From Arthrobacter sp. MSA 4-2 (GTDB lineage: Bacteria; Actinomycetota; Actinomycetes; Actinomycetales; Micrococcaceae): a stretch of 64,000 bases of DNA. Under the pieces are notes generated by a model. The model worked only from the letters and a program-made list of their open reading frames with translations, did not search any database and was not told the DNA's origin. This document shows, one piece after another, positions 35,962-47,133 of this stretch. Position 1 is the stretch's first letter. Each line of letters starts with the position of its first letter. The DNA is taken from contig NZ_JAEKGC010000005.1 in NCBI RefSeq assembly GCF_016405885.1, positions 1-64,000 on the forward strand. Reading direction: 5' to 3'. The translations under genes were made by a program, and so were the position numbers.

Positions 35962-37473
35962 GTGACGAAAGAAAACCCCACCCTTGATGGCCTCTCCGCC
36001 GACGACTTCACCGAGCAGATGCGGATCCGCCTCGAGAAGCGTGCCCGCCTGATCGAAAGCGGCAGGGAGCCCTATCCGGTCAAGCCCGAACGCACCCACT
36101 CGCTCGCCGAGATCCGCGCAGCGTTCCCGGGCCTTGAACCCGACGAGGCCACCGGCACCCTGGTCTCCGTGGTGGGACGCGTCGTCTTCATCCGCAACAC
36201 CGGCAAGCTCGCCTTCGCGACCCTGCAGGAGGGTGACGGAACCCGGCTGCAGGTGATGCTCAGCCTCGCCGTCGTCGGTGAAGAGCAGCTCGCCGAGTGG
36301 AAGGCACTGGTCGACCTCGGAGACCACGTCCAGGTCCAGGGGGAGGTCGTCAGCTCGCGGCGCGGCGAACTTTCGGTGATGGCAGAGAGCTGGGCCATGG
36401 CGTCCAAGGCTCTGCGCCCCCTGCCCACCCTTCACGCCGGAGTCAACGAGGAGACCCGCGTCCGGCAGCGCTACGTCGACCTGATGGTCCGCGAGGAAGC
36501 CCGCAGCATGGTCCGCACCCGCGCTGCCATCACCCGCACCCTGCGCGAAACCCTGCACGCCAACGATTACATCGAAGTTGAAACTCCCATTGTCCAGCTG
36601 GTCCACGGCGGGGCGACCGCGCGGCCGTTCGAAACCCACCTGAACGCCTTCGACCAGAAAATGACCCTCCGCATCGCGCTCGAGCTTTATCTCAAAAGGG
36701 CGGTCGTGGGCGGAATTGACCGGGTGTACGAGATCGGCCGGATTTTCCGGAATGAGGGCGTCGATTCGACGCACAGCCCGGAATTCACCATGCTCGAATC
36801 CTACGAGGCCTACACCGACCAGTTCGGAATGGCCGAGCGGATGAAGGAAATGATTCTGAATTGCGCCGACGTCCTGGGGATGCGCACCATCGAAACACCC
36901 CAGGGGACCATTGACCTCGACGGCGAGTGGAGGTGGCTCGGGGTCTACCCCGGGTTGTCGGAGGTTGTGGGGCAGGAGATCACGCCGGAGACCGATGCGG
37001 CGATCCTGATGCGCATCGCCGACGAGCGTGGAGTGTCGGTCGACCCGGCCTGGGATGCCGAAAAGCTTGTCCTTGAGCTGTTCTCGGAACTCGTCGAGCC
37101 GACCCTGATCCAGCCCACCTTCGTGTTCGACTACCCGCCCTCCGCCCAGCCGCTCGCCCGGCCCCACCGGAGCAACCCGCGCCTGATCGAGGCGTGGGAC
37201 CTGATCATCGGCGGCATGGAACGCGGCACCGCCTTCTCGGAGCTGATCGACCCGGTGATCCAGCGCGAGCGGCTCACCGAGCAGTCGCGCCGGGCCGCGG
37301 CCGGCGACGAGGAGGCCATGCAGCTCGACGAGGACTTCCTGCGGGCCCTCGAGTACGGCGCCCCGCCCATGGGCGGCATCGGGCTCGGCATCGACCGCCT
37401 CGTGATGCTTTTCACCAATACCGGAATTCGGGAATCCATCCTCTTTCCCCTTTTGAAGCCGGAAGCGGGCTGA
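35962..37473 (+). CDS. lysS: Lysyl-tRNA synthetase, class II
   Basis: 503 residues. N-terminal OB-fold anticodon-binding domain (GTLVSVVGRVVFIRNTGKLAFATLQEGDGTRLQVMLS), class II core with motif 1 (RYVDLMVREEARSMVRTRAAI), motif 2 region (RVYEIGRIFRNEGVDSTHSPEFTMLE) and motif 3 (GGIGLGIDRLVMLFTNTGIRESILFPLLKP). Charges tRNA-Lys; a tRNA-Lys gene lies at 57068. GTG 35962 gives the usual MTKENP-like start; an in-frame TTG at 35953 is less likely. Confidence 0.97.
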   Translation: MTKENPTLDGLSADDFTEQMRIRLEKRARLIESGREPYPVKPERTHSLAEIRAAFPGLEPDEATGTLVSVVGRVVFIRNTGKLAFATLQEGDGTRLQVMLSLAVVGEEQLAEWKALVDLGDHVQVQGEVVSSRRGELSVMAESWAMASKALRPLPTLHAGVNEETRVRQRYVDLMVREEARSMVRTRAAITRTLRETLHANDYIEVETPIVQLVHGGATARPFETHLNAFDQKMTLRIALELYLKRAVVGGIDRVYEIGRIFRNEGVDSTHSPEFTMLESYEAYTDQFGMAERMKEMILNCADVLGMRTIETPQGTIDLDGEWRWLGVYPGLSEVVGQEITPETDAAILMRIADERGVSVDPAWDAEKLVLELFSELVEPTLIQPTFVFDYPPSAQPLARPHRSNPRLIEAWDLIIGGMERGTAFSELIDPVIQRERLTEQSRRAAAGDEEAMQLDEDFLRALEYGAPPMGGIGLGIDRLVMLFTNTGIRESILFPLLKPEAG

Positions 37474-37477
37474 GCCC

Positions 37478-37693
37478 ATGGAATACCTCGAAGTGCTCCT
37501 TCCTTCGGCCACCCTCGCCGTTCTTTTCTACTTTGTGATGCGAACCATCCTCAATGCCGACCGGTCCGAGCGGGAAGCGATGTCCCGGGCCCGGGAACTT
37601 CGTGGGGAGGAAGATCGTTCCCGAGATGAACCAACTGAAACCAGCGGCCCGGAGTCCGGGCCGGATATCGACGGAACTAATTCAACGAAGTAA
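37478..37693 (+). CDS. Small single-pass membrane protein
   Basis: 71 residues: a hydrophobic N-terminal helix (VLLPSATLAVLFYFVMRTIL, residues 6-25) and a charged Glu/Arg/Asp tail. It lies 4 nt after lysS and before lsr2, a position where many actinobacteria have a similar short protein. No function known. Some codons near the 3' end are A+T-richer than neighbours, matching the AT-rich lsr2 promoter region that follows. Confidence 0.7.
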   Translation: MEYLEVLLPSATLAVLFYFVMRTILNADRSEREAMSRARELRGEEDRSRDEPTETSGPESGPDIDGTNSTK

Positions 37694-37697
37694 TTTT

Positions 37698-37726
37698 TTG
37701 ACGGCATCCTGAGCGTGCGCCATAAT
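37698..37726 (+). promoter_or_regulatory. Promoter of lsr2
   Basis: TTGACG (37698-37703), 17-nt spacer, CATAAT (37721-37726); 5 of 6 matches in each box with ideal spacing. It lies 44 nt before the lsr2 ATG, which also has AGGAG at 37762-37766. The best sigma-A-type promoter seen in the window. Confidence 0.8.
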
Positions 37727-37769
37727 CTAATTAGGGGATATTCGCACACACGCACTAATTCAGGAGCTC

Positions 37770-38099
37770 ATGGTGGCGCAGAAAGTGAAAATCATCCTCA
37801 TTGACGACGTAGACGGCGGCGAGGCCGACGAAACCGTCCGGTTTGGCCTCGACGGAGTCCAGTACGAGATCGACCTCTCGGAGGCCCACGCGAAGGAACT
37901 GCGTTCGGCGCTGGGAACCTACATCTCCTCGGCCCGGCGCAGCAGCTCCTCCAAGCAGCAGCGCGCCAGTGCCGCCCCCGCCCGGAACCAGGAAGCGGCG
38001 CAGATCCGTGAATGGGCGAAGGAAAACGGATACAACGTATCCGCCCGGGGCCGCGTGAACAGCGAAATCGTGGAGGCGTACCGCGCCGCCCAGCGCTGA
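37770..38099 (+). CDS. lsr2: Lsr2, nucleoid-associated xenogeneic silencer
   Basis: 109 residues, full length. N-terminal dimerisation domain (KVKIILIDDVDGGEADETVRFGLDGVQYEIDLS) and C-terminal DNA-binding domain (AQIREWAKENGYNVSARGRVNSEIVEAYRAA) with the AT-hook-like RGR. Binds AT-rich DNA, bridges it and silences foreign genes. Own strong promoter upstream; the AT-rich leader could itself be an Lsr2 site. Followed by clpC, the conserved actinobacterial order. Confidence 0.97.
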   Translation: MVAQKVKIILIDDVDGGEADETVRFGLDGVQYEIDLSEAHAKELRSALGTYISSARRSSSSKQQRASAAPARNQEAAQIREWAKENGYNVSARGRVNSEIVEAYRAAQR

Positions 38100-38116
38100 G
38101 CGGGCCGTTCCGCATA

Positions 38117-38134
38117 TTCTCGCCTGTGGCGAAC
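38117..38134. promoter_or_regulatory. ClgR-like operator upstream of clpC
   Basis: The 18-bp site TTCTCGCCTGTGGCGAAC fits the actinobacterial ClgR consensus (CGC-N5-GCG core with flanking A/T positions) at all but one defined position. ClgR activates clp genes under protein stress. It lies about 64 nt before the clpC ATG. The ClgR gene is not in the window. Confidence 0.6.
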
Positions 38135-38197
38135 ACGCCCCAATTCCTGTGCGGGTACACGTAGCATCGAGTTACGCGTTAGCTAGGAGTGTGTCTC

Positions 38198-40705
<2,508 letters not shown>

Positions 40706-40718
40706 CATTCCGCAGTAT

Positions 40719-40756
40719 CGAAAGGCCCGCCCCGGGAGACCGGGGCGGGCCTTTCG
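40719..40756 (+). terminator. Rho-independent-like terminator of clpC
   Basis: Perfect 17-bp stem (arms 40719-40735 and 40740-40756) with GAGA loop, GC-rich, 14 nt after the clpC stop. The strongest hairpin in the window. Confidence 0.9.
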
Positions 40757-40816
40757 CGCGCCCGGGGCAGGCCGCATCGGTCCCCGGTGCGCCGGGCGCT
40801 TTGTAGACTGGTGCGG

Positions 40817-41326
40817 GTGAGCCCGTCCTTCCGCATCCGTCCCGCCCGCACCTCCGACGTCGGCGCCATCCGCGCCCTGGTGGCGCCGCTGGCCGACGAG
40901 CGGGTCCTGGTCGCCAAGGAGACGGTGGCCTACTACGAGGGTCTCCAGGAGTTCCGCATCGCCGAAGACCCCGACGGCACGGTGCTCGGCTGCGGGGCGC
41001 TCCACGTGATGTGGGAGGACCTCGCCGAGGTGCGCACCCTCGCCACCGCCGAATCGGCGAAGGGCCGCGGCGTGGGAACGGCCCTGGTGGAGCGGCTCCT
41101 CGCCGATGCCGCCGACCTCGGAGTCCGGCGGGTCTTTTGCCTCACCTTCGAGGTCGAGTTTTTCCGCAAGCGCGGCTTCGAGGTGATGAAGGACCAGTCG
41201 CCGGTGGACCCGGAGGTGTATTCGCAGCTCCTGCGCTCCCACGACGAAGGCGTGGCGGAGTTCCTCGACCTGGCCCGGGTGAAGCCGAACACCCTGGGAA
41301 ACACGCGCATGATCCGCATGCTCTAG
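40817..41326 (+). CDS. GNAT acetyltransferase, N-acetylglutamate synthase type
   Basis: 169 residues, single GNAT domain: RIRPARTSDVGAIRALVAPLADERVLVAK, then the acetyl-CoA loop AESAKGRGVGTALVERLLADA and GVRRVFCLTFEVEFFRKRGFEVM. The FRKRGF and late VKPNTLGNTRM segments match the short actinobacterial amino-acid N-acetyltransferases (ArgA-like, as Rv2747). It would supply N-acetylglutamate to arginine synthesis, but no arg gene is adjacent. GTG 40817 start; in-frame GTG at 40811 possible. Confidence 0.82.
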   Translation: MSPSFRIRPARTSDVGAIRALVAPLADERVLVAKETVAYYEGLQEFRIAEDPDGTVLGCGALHVMWEDLAEVRTLATAESAKGRGVGTALVERLLADAADLGVRRVFCLTFEVEFFRKRGFEVMKDQSPVDPEVYSQLLRSHDEGVAEFLDLARVKPNTLGNTRMIRML

Positions 41327-41374
41327 GCGGTTCCGTCCGGCTAGAGGTGGTCAGGGCGGCTCCACCCCGATATA

Positions 41375-41388
41375 GTAAGAGTGCTTAG
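41375..41388. promoter_or_regulatory. Inverted repeat GTAAG-AGTG-CTTAG upstream of csbD-like gene
   Basis: Same arms and spacing as the element at 16957-16970; preceded by TATA. Lies about 70 nt before the ATG at 41457. Possible stress-regulator operator or promoter part. Confidence 0.4.
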
Positions 41389-41456
41389 CATCGCTCGCGG
41401 TGCGGTTGGGTTTCCCGGAACCGGGGCCCGAATGCCGAGGGAAGAGGAGTCTAATC

Positions 41457-41639
41457 ATGGGACTGGATGACAAGATCGGAAACAAAGGCGAAGGCCTGGG
41501 TGGCAAGATCAAGGAAGGTCTCGGTAAGGCGACGGGCGACCAGAACCTCGAGGCCGAAGGCCACAAGGACCAGACCAAGGCAAGCCTGAAGGATGCCGGC
41601 GAGAACATTAAGGACGCCTTCAAGAAGGGCGACCGCTAG
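41457..41639 (+). CDS. CsbD-family stress protein
   Basis: 60 residues, hydrophilic and helical. Contains CsbD-type repeats: KGEGLGGKIKEGLGKATGDQNLEAEGHKDQTKASLKDAGENIKDAF. CsbD-like proteins are induced by general stress and starvation; molecular function unknown. ATG 41457 has GAAGAGGAG upstream. Followed by a hairpin terminator, so a monocistronic unit. Confidence 0.93.
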   Translation: MGLDDKIGNKGEGLGGKIKEGLGKATGDQNLEAEGHKDQTKASLKDAGENIKDAFKKGDR

Positions 41640-41678
41640 AGAACTGCACGGCCCGGATCGCAGCATCCGGCCCGGCCA

Positions 41679-41710
41679 CGGGAGAGCGCCCAGCAAAGGG
41701 GCCTCTCCCG
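41679..41710 (+). terminator. Terminator after csbD-like gene
   Basis: Arms CGGGAGAG (41679-41686) and CTCTCCCG (41703-41710), extended by an inner GCCC/GGGC pairing, followed by CGGTTGTTT. Lies in the 219-nt gap before dhaK. Confidence 0.7.
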
Positions 41711-41858
41711 CGGTTGTTTAACCGCATCTCACGGCAGGGAAGTGGAAAAACCGCTATAGGAATGGGCCCTGCCACCGGGTATCGTTCATCGTGGCCGGTG
41801 CGGTCCACAGGGGGCAGCCGGGCCAAAACCTCGCCCAGCCGAGAAGGAGCGTACCCTC

Positions 41859-42860
41859 GTGAAAAAGCTCATCAATGACCCCAAGGCCGTCGTCAACGAG
41901 TCCGTGGAGGGCTTCGGCCTCGCCCACGCCGACCTGGTCACCGTCCATACCGATCCGCTCTTCGTCGTGCGCAAGGACGCGCCCGTCCAAGGCAAGGTGG
42001 GCCTGGTCTCGGGCGGAGGCAGCGGCCATGAGCCCCTCCACGCCGGGTACGTGGGGCGCGGAATGCTCGACGCCGCGGTACCCGGGGCGGTGTTCACCTC
42101 GCCGACGCCCGACCAGATCCTGCCCGCGACCACAGCAGTGAACGGCGGGGCCGGCGTGCTCCACATCGTCAAGAACTACACCGGCGACGTCCTGAACTTC
42201 GAAACCGCCGCCGAACTTGCAGCGGCCGAAGGCGTTGAGGTCCGTTCCGTGCTCGTCAATGACGACGTCGCGGTCGAGGACTCCCTCTACACCGCCGGGC
42301 GCCGCGGGGTCGGCGGGACGGTCTTCGTCGAGCGCATCGCCGGCGCCGCGGCCGAACGCGGCGACGACCTCGAGGCGGTCACCGCGGTGGCGCAGCGGGT
42401 GATCGACAATGTGCGCTCCATGGGCGCCGCGCTCGCGCCGAGCACCGTCCCCCACGCCGGGGTCCCCAGCTTCGACCTCGCCGAGGATGAGATCGAGATC
42501 GGCATTGGAATCCATGGCGAGCCGGGCCGGCACCGCATCGCCATGGAGAACGCCGACGGCATCACCACGCGCCTGCTCGAGCCGATCACGGCCGACCTCA
42601 ACCTCGGCTCGGGGGACCGGGTCCTGCTGATGGTCAACGGCATGGGCGGTAGCCCCGCCAGCGAGCTCTACATCGTCTACCGCAAGGCCGTCGCCCTCCT
42701 GAAGGAGCGCGGGGTCACGGTGGAGCGGTCCCTCGTGGGCAACTACATCACCGCCCTCGAGATGGAGGGCGCCTCGCTGACGGTGCTGAAGCTCGATGAC
42801 GAGATGATCACCCTGTGGGATTCCCCGGTCTCCACCGCCGCGCTGCGGTGGGGGGTCTAG
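41859..42860 (+). CDS. dhaK: PTS-dependent dihydroxyacetone kinase, DhaK subunit
   Basis: 333 residues. Substrate-binding His219 in GIGIHGEPG (covalent dihydroxyacetone link in the family), His57 in [10 protein letters not shown] and Asp110 in [11 protein letters not shown] agree with the E. coli active site. Binds dihydroxyacetone for phosphorylation by DhaL. GTG 41859 with GAAGGAG upstream. First gene of dhaKLM; dhaL starts 2 nt after its stop. Confidence 0.96.
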   Translation: MKKLINDPKAVVNESVEGFGLAHADLVTVHTDPLFVVRKDAPVQGKVGLVSGGGSGHEPLHAGYVGRGMLDAAVPGAVFTSPTPDQILPATTAVNGGAGVLHIVKNYTGDVLNFETAAELAAAEGVEVRSVLVNDDVAVEDSLYTAGRRGVGGTVFVERIAGAAAERGDDLEAVTAVAQRVIDNVRSMGAALAPSTVPHAGVPSFDLAEDEIEIGIGIHGEPGRHRIAMENADGITTRLLEPITADLNLGSGDRVLLMVNGMGGSPASELYIVYRKAVALLKERGVTVERSLVGNYITALEMEGASLTVLKLDDEMITLWDSPVSTAALRWGV

Positions 42861-42862
42861 GC

Positions 42863-43504
42863 GTGGCGCTCGACGCCGGATGGGCCCAGGAGTGGCTGCG
42901 CGCCGCCGCGCGCGCGGTCGCCGAGAACCGGACGAAGCTGATGGAGCTTGACCGCGCGATCGGCGACGCCGACCACGGCGAGAACATGGATCGGGGCTTC
43001 GCCGCGGTCGTCGCCAAGCTCGACGCCGGCCCGCCGCCGGCCACTCCGGCCGAGGTGCTCAAGGCCGCGGCGATGACCCTGATGTCAACGGTCGGGGGAG
43101 CATCCGGGCCGTTGTACGGCACGGCACTGCTGCGTGCGGCGACCTCCCTCGGCGACGCGGCGGAGGCACAGCCCGACGCCGTCGTGGCCATGCTTTCTGC
43201 CGCCCGGGACGGAATCGTCGCCCGCGGCAAGGCCGAAAGCGGCGATAAGACAATGATCGACGCGTGGACCCCGGCGGTGGAGGCCGCGGCGACGGCTGCC
43301 TCCGCCGGTGCCGCGGCGGGTGCGGTCCTCGCCGCGGCCGCCAACGCGGCGCAGGCCGGTGCCGTGGCCACCGATCCGCTGGTGGCGCGCAAGGGCCGGG
43401 CCAGCTACCTCGGGGAGCGCAGCGCCGGCCACCGCGATCCCGGTGCCGTGTCGACGGCCCTGATCCTCGCGGCCGCGGCCGAGGCCGCCGGGGAGCCCGG
43501 ATGA
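42863..43504 (+). CDS. dhaL: PTS-dependent dihydroxyacetone kinase, ADP-binding DhaL subunit
   Basis: 213 residues. ADP/Mg site: ELDRAIGDADHGENMDRGF, then LMSTVGGASGPLYGTALLRA, GDKTMIDAWTPAVEA and RKGRASYLGERSAGHRDPGA. Transfers phosphate from DhaM via tightly bound ADP to dihydroxyacetone on DhaK. GTG 42863 start; ATGA overlap with dhaM. Confidence 0.95.
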   Translation: MALDAGWAQEWLRAAARAVAENRTKLMELDRAIGDADHGENMDRGFAAVVAKLDAGPPPATPAEVLKAAAMTLMSTVGGASGPLYGTALLRAATSLGDAAEAQPDAVVAMLSAARDGIVARGKAESGDKTMIDAWTPAVEAAATAASAGAAAGAVLAAAANAAQAGAVATDPLVARKGRASYLGERSAGHRDPGAVSTALILAAAAEAAGEPG

Positions 43505-44250
43505 GCGTTGGCCTGGTCATCGTCTCCCACAGTGCCAAGATCGCGGAGGGGGTATGCGAGCTCGCCGCCCAGATGGCCGCGGACGTCCGCCTGGTCCCGG
43601 CCGGGGGAACTGACGCCGGCGGCGGGGCGGCACGGATCGGGACAAGCTTCGAAAAGGTTGCGGACGCCATCACGAAAGCCGGTCAGGGGGACGGGGTGGT
43701 CATCCTCACCGACCTCGGTTCGGCCGTAATGACCGCCGAAATGGCGCTCGAGTTCCTCGATGAGGACGAGCGCGCCACGGTGCGCCTCGCCAGCGCCGCC
43801 CTCGTCGAGGGGGCGGTTGCCGCAGCGGTGCAGGCGCAGGCGGGCGGCTCGATCGAGGAAGTCCTGCGCGCGGCCGAGGAGGCCGTTGTCTCCATCCGGC
43901 CCGAGGCCCTCGAACCCTTCGTGAGCCGGTCGGCCGCCGCACCCGGAGCCACCAGGGCCCCGGCTCCCGAGGGGCCGTCGGCCAGCGGATCCTGGGTCCT
44001 CCCCAACGACATGGGCCTCCACGCCCGTCCTGCTGCGGTCCTTGCCAGGGGTCTGACCGACCTCGATGCGGAGGTTACAGTCAACGGCATCGACGGCAAG
44101 TCGGTAATGCTCCTGATGAGCCTTGGGCTGGGCAAGGGCAAGACGGTGAGCGCCCGGGCGGTGGGACCTGACGCGGAGGCGGCCATCGAACTGATCGGAG
44201 CGGCCGTGGAGGACGGGTTCGGTGAAATGAACCAGGACCCGCAGCACTAG
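43501..44250 (+). CDS. dhaM: DhaM phosphotransfer protein with fused HPr domain
   Basis: 249 residues. Residues 1-135 are an EIIA-Man-like domain with the phosphorylatable His10 (LVIVSHSAKIAEGV). After a Pro/Ala/Ser-rich linker (145-165), residues 166-249 form an HPr domain with His174 (GLHARPAAV). Carries phosphate from Enzyme I to DhaL. A truncated arrangement without an EI-like domain, common in actinobacteria; phosphate must come from the general PTS. Ends the dhaKLM operon. Confidence 0.94.
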   Translation: MSVGLVIVSHSAKIAEGVCELAAQMAADVRLVPAGGTDAGGGAARIGTSFEKVADAITKAGQGDGVVILTDLGSAVMTAEMALEFLDEDERATVRLASAALVEGAVAAAVQAQAGGSIEEVLRAAEEAVVSIRPEALEPFVSRSAAAPGATRAPAPEGPSASGSWVLPNDMGLHARPAAVLARGLTDLDAEVTVNGIDGKSVMLLMSLGLGKGKTVSARAVGPDAEAAIELIGAAVEDGFGEMNQDPQH

Positions 44251-44332
44251 GACTCACGGGATCGGGACAGGCTGCGTCAGGACCGGCTGCGTCGGCAGCG
44301 GCCGGCGCCAGGGCGGGTCCCACGCCACCGGA

Positions 44333-44352
44333 CCGGCGCTGTCCGGCGCCGG
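44333..44352. terminator. Weak hairpin between dhaM and convergent mutY
   Basis: Seven-base arms CCGGCGC (44333-44339) and GCGCCGG (44346-44352), then GATTT, in the 108-nt convergent gap. Low confidence because such GC-rich pairs arise by chance here. Confidence 0.35.
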
Positions 44353-44358
44353 GATTTC

Positions 44359-45306
44359 CTACGCGGGCAGCTGAATTCCGGCTGCTGTCTCCTCGGCCAG
44401 GCCGTCGTCGAGCAGGCCCGCAAGGGCTCGCCCGCGCTGTTTCTCGGGTGCCCCCAGCCCGTGCAGCCGGGAGAGCGCCGCGGACAGGGGGCCCTCCCCG
44501 CCCACCCCGAGGTCGACGGGCCCGCTCAGCAGCACGTCCCGAACCACCGGGCCTTCGGCCTCGCGCAGCACCGCCAGGACCGCCCCGCGGACCTGGCGGT
44601 CGGTTCCCGCCCACGCCTGGCCCTTCGGGACATACTCGGCGGCGGGGCGGCCCGCGGCAAGCCAGGCACAGGAAGTCCGCAGCGGGCACTGCTCACACCC
44701 CGGGCTCCGCGCAGTGCACACGAGCGCCCCGAGTTCCATCACTGCGGCGTTCCAGCGCACCGACTCGGCGGGCTCCGCCGGGAGCAGGTCGGCGGCAAGG
44801 CGCATTTCCGCTGCGGTCAGGGAGCGCGCGGGCAGGGCGCTGCCGGTGACGGCGCGGGCGTGCACGCGGCGGATATTGGTGTCCACGACATTTTCGCGCT
44901 GCCCGAATGCGAAGGCCGCCACCGCGGCGGCTGTGTAGCTTCCCACTCCGGGCAGTGCCAGCAGTTCTCCATAGGTTTCCGGGACGGCCCCGCCGTGGCG
45001 GTCGACGAGAGCCGCGGCCGCCGCATGCAGGCGCAGGGCGCGGCGCGGGTATCCAAGCCGTCCCCAGTGCCGCACCGCCTCACCGGGGGCCGCGGCGGCG
45101 AGGTCCGCGGGGGAGGGCCAGCGGGCCATCCACTGTTCCCAGACGGGAAGCACCCGCACCACGGGCGTCTGCTGCAGCATCACCTCGCTGACCAGCACGC
45201 CCCACGCGGAGCGGTCCGGGCTGCGCCAGGGAAGGTCCCGGGCAGCTGAATCAAACCACTCAATGACGGACCGGTGCAGGGCTGGAAGGTCCCGCCGAGA
45301 AAACAT
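44359..45306 (-). CDS. mutY: A/G-specific adenine DNA glycosylase
   Basis: 315 residues. Catalytic Glu41 in SEVMLQQT, helix-hairpin-helix LPGVGSYTAAAV, catalytic Asp in VVDTNIRRVHA, and a Cys-x6-Cys-x2-Cys-x5-Cys iron-sulfur loop (CTARSPGCEQCPLRTSC). The C-terminal part is shorter than in E. coli MutY and lacks an obvious NUDIX-like domain, as in other actinobacteria. Removes adenine opposite 8-oxoguanine. ATG 45306 has AGGAG 5 nt upstream. Confidence 0.94.
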   Translation of the reverse strand: MFSRRDLPALHRSVIEWFDSAARDLPWRSPDRSAWGVLVSEVMLQQTPVVRVLPVWEQWMARWPSPADLAAAAPGEAVRHWGRLGYPRRALRLHAAAAALVDRHGGAVPETYGELLALPGVGSYTAAAVAAFAFGQRENVVDTNIRRVHARAVTGSALPARSLTAAEMRLAADLLPAEPAESVRWNAAVMELGALVCTARSPGCEQCPLRTSCAWLAAGRPAAEYVPKGQAWAGTDRQVRGAVLAVLREAEGPVVRDVLLSGPVDLGVGGEGPLSAALSRLHGLGAPEKQRGRALAGLLDDGLAEETAAGIQLPA

Positions 45307-45390
45307 TCGAACTCCTGAGAACAATTCTTCCTACTCTACTGACCGGCGTGGTGCCTCCGGCAATCGGCGCGGAATCCCTAGCCTTGGACC

Positions 45391-46026
45391 ATGGAATCAG
45401 CAGGCAGTCAGCGCCTTTCCGGAAGCTCCGGGTACCCGCCGCGCCGACCAAGCCCGGCCGTTTACCGCAGACGGCGGCTGGTAGCCGCAATTCTGGCACT
45501 GCTCGTGATCGCAGGGCTGGCGGTCGGCGCCAAGTTCGTCGCCGACGCCCTCGCCGGGAACACCCCGGCGGCGAAGGCCGGTTCCGCCCCGGCAGCCCAG
45601 GAGACGGCCTCCGCTGCGCCATCCAAACCCGCCCCAGCGGCGAAATGCGACGAGAAGTCGGTGTCCGTCGAGGCGGTCACCGACGCGGGAACCTACGGGC
45701 GGGAGCAGAAACCCGCCTTCACCCTGGTGGTCCGCAATGACGGCGACGCGCCGTGCAAGGTCAATGTCGGCACCTCCCAGATGGAGTTCCAGGTCACGAG
45801 CGCCTCAGACCGAATCTTCTCGTCGGTCGACTGCCAGGACGGCTCGGAGGACCTCCTGAAGGACATCGCCCCCGGTGCTGAGGAAAAGGCGTCCTTCACC
45901 TGGGACCGGATCCGCAGCATGCCCGGATGCGAGGCCGTCGAGGCAACACCCGGCCCCGGCACCTACACCCTGACCACGAAACTCGGGAGCCGGACCAGCC
46001 CTCCGGCCACCTTCGTCCTCGAGTAA
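45391..46026 (+). CDS. Membrane-anchored extracellular protein (DUF4232-like)
   Basis: 211 residues. Basic N-terminus, one TM helix (LVAAILALLVIAGLAVGAKFVADAL, residues 29-53), Ala/Pro-rich linker, then an extracellular beta domain beginning KCDEKSVSVEAVTDAG, with Cys residues suitable for disulfides (CDEKS, APCKVN, VDCQDG, MPGCEAV) and the pattern PAFTLVVRNDGDAPCKVNVG typical of DUF4232. Function unknown. Between divergent mutY and convergent disA. Confidence 0.78.
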   Translation: MESAGSQRLSGSSGYPPRRPSPAVYRRRRLVAAILALLVIAGLAVGAKFVADALAGNTPAAKAGSAPAAQETASAAPSKPAPAAKCDEKSVSVEAVTDAGTYGREQKPAFTLVVRNDGDAPCKVNVGTSQMEFQVTSASDRIFSSVDCQDGSEDLLKDIAPGAEEKASFTWDRIRSMPGCEAVEATPGPGTYTLTTKLGSRTSPPATFVLE

Positions 46027-46056
46027 CCCGACCGGGACTGGCGCCGGGCCGGCCGG

Positions 46057-47133
46057 CTACATGAACCGGTCGAGCAGCGACGTCTCGGCGATGCGGGAAA
46101 GGCCCTCGCGCACGGTGCGGGCCCGCTGTTCACCGATGCCGTCGACCGCCATCAGGTCCTCGATATTGGCGGCCATCAGGTTCTGGAGGCCGTCGAAGTG
46201 GTCGACGAGCCGGGTCGCTACGGCGGGCGGCACGGCCTTGATGCCCGAGAGCAGCCGGTATCCCTTGGGCTGGACGACGGCGTCGAGGGAATCGGTCGAG
46301 GGGTTGAACCCGAGGACGCTGGCGATTGTCCCGAGGTCGATCAGGTCGGTGGAGCTGAAATTCTGGAGGGTGGCCACCCGCTCCTCGGGGGAGGCGCCGT
46401 TGCTGCTGGGATCCATGTAGTCGCGCAGGACCATTTCACTGCCCGGCCCGAGGCCCGTCGTGAGTTCTTCCACCTGCAGCGACAGCAGGCGTCCGTCCAC
46501 CCCGAGCTCAAGGACATACTGGGAGATCTCCTCGGAGATCCGCCGGACCATCTCCTGGCGCTGCAGGGTGATGGCGACGTCCCGCACGGTGACCATGGCC
46601 TCGATCTCCAGGGCCGACAGGGAGTTGGTGACCTGGTCGAGGCGGGCACGGTACCGCTCGAGGGTTGCCAGGGCCTGGTTGGCGCGGGCGAGCACCGGCT
46701 CCGACCCCTCCAGGACGTGCCTCAGCCCGTTCACGTACAGGGCGATGATCTGCATCGACTGGCTGACGGAAATCACCGGAACGCCGGTCTGGATCGCCAC
46801 CCGCTCGGCGGTCCGGTGGCGGGTGCCCGACTCCTGAGTCGGGATGGTGCTGTCCGGCACGAGCTGGACGGCGGCCCTCAGGATATTGCTCGCATCCCGG
46901 TCGCAGACAATGGCCCCATCCATCTTCGCGAGCTCGCGCAGGCGGGTCGGGGAGAAGTCGATGCCGATGTCGAAGCCGCCGGAGCAGATGGAGTCGATGG
47001 TCCGGTCGAAGCCCAGGACGATCAGCGCACCGGTCCGGCCGCGGAGGATCCGTTCGAGTCCGTCGCGCAGCTGCGTTCCGGGTGCGACCCGGGCCAGGGT
47101 GGCCTTGAGGGCGTCCTCGGGGCTACGGGGCAT
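46057..47133 (-). CDS. disA: DNA integrity scanning protein, diadenylate cyclase DisA
   Basis: 358 residues. DAC domain with the DGA (KMDGAIVC) and RHR (SGTRHRTAERV) active-site motifs, a helical linker, and a C-terminal helix-hairpin-helix (IEDLMAVDGIGEQRARTVREGL). Makes c-di-AMP and senses branched DNA. Downstream of radA on the same strand after 239 nt, the common actinobacterial pairing; RadA is known to affect DisA in relatives. Confidence 0.97.
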   Translation of the reverse strand: MPRSPEDALKATLARVAPGTQLRDGLERILRGRTGALIVLGFDRTIDSICSGGFDIGIDFSPTRLRELAKMDGAIVCDRDASNILRAAVQLVPDSTIPTQESGTRHRTAERVAIQTGVPVISVSQSMQIIALYVNGLRHVLEGSEPVLARANQALATLERYRARLDQVTNSLSALEIEAMVTVRDVAITLQRQEMVRRISEEISQYVLELGVDGRLLSLQVEELTTGLGPGSEMVLRDYMDPSSNGASPEERVATLQNFSSTDLIDLGTIASVLGFNPSTDSLDAVVQPKGYRLLSGIKAVPPAVATRLVDHFDGLQNLMAANIEDLMAVDGIGEQRARTVREGLSRIAETSLLDRFM

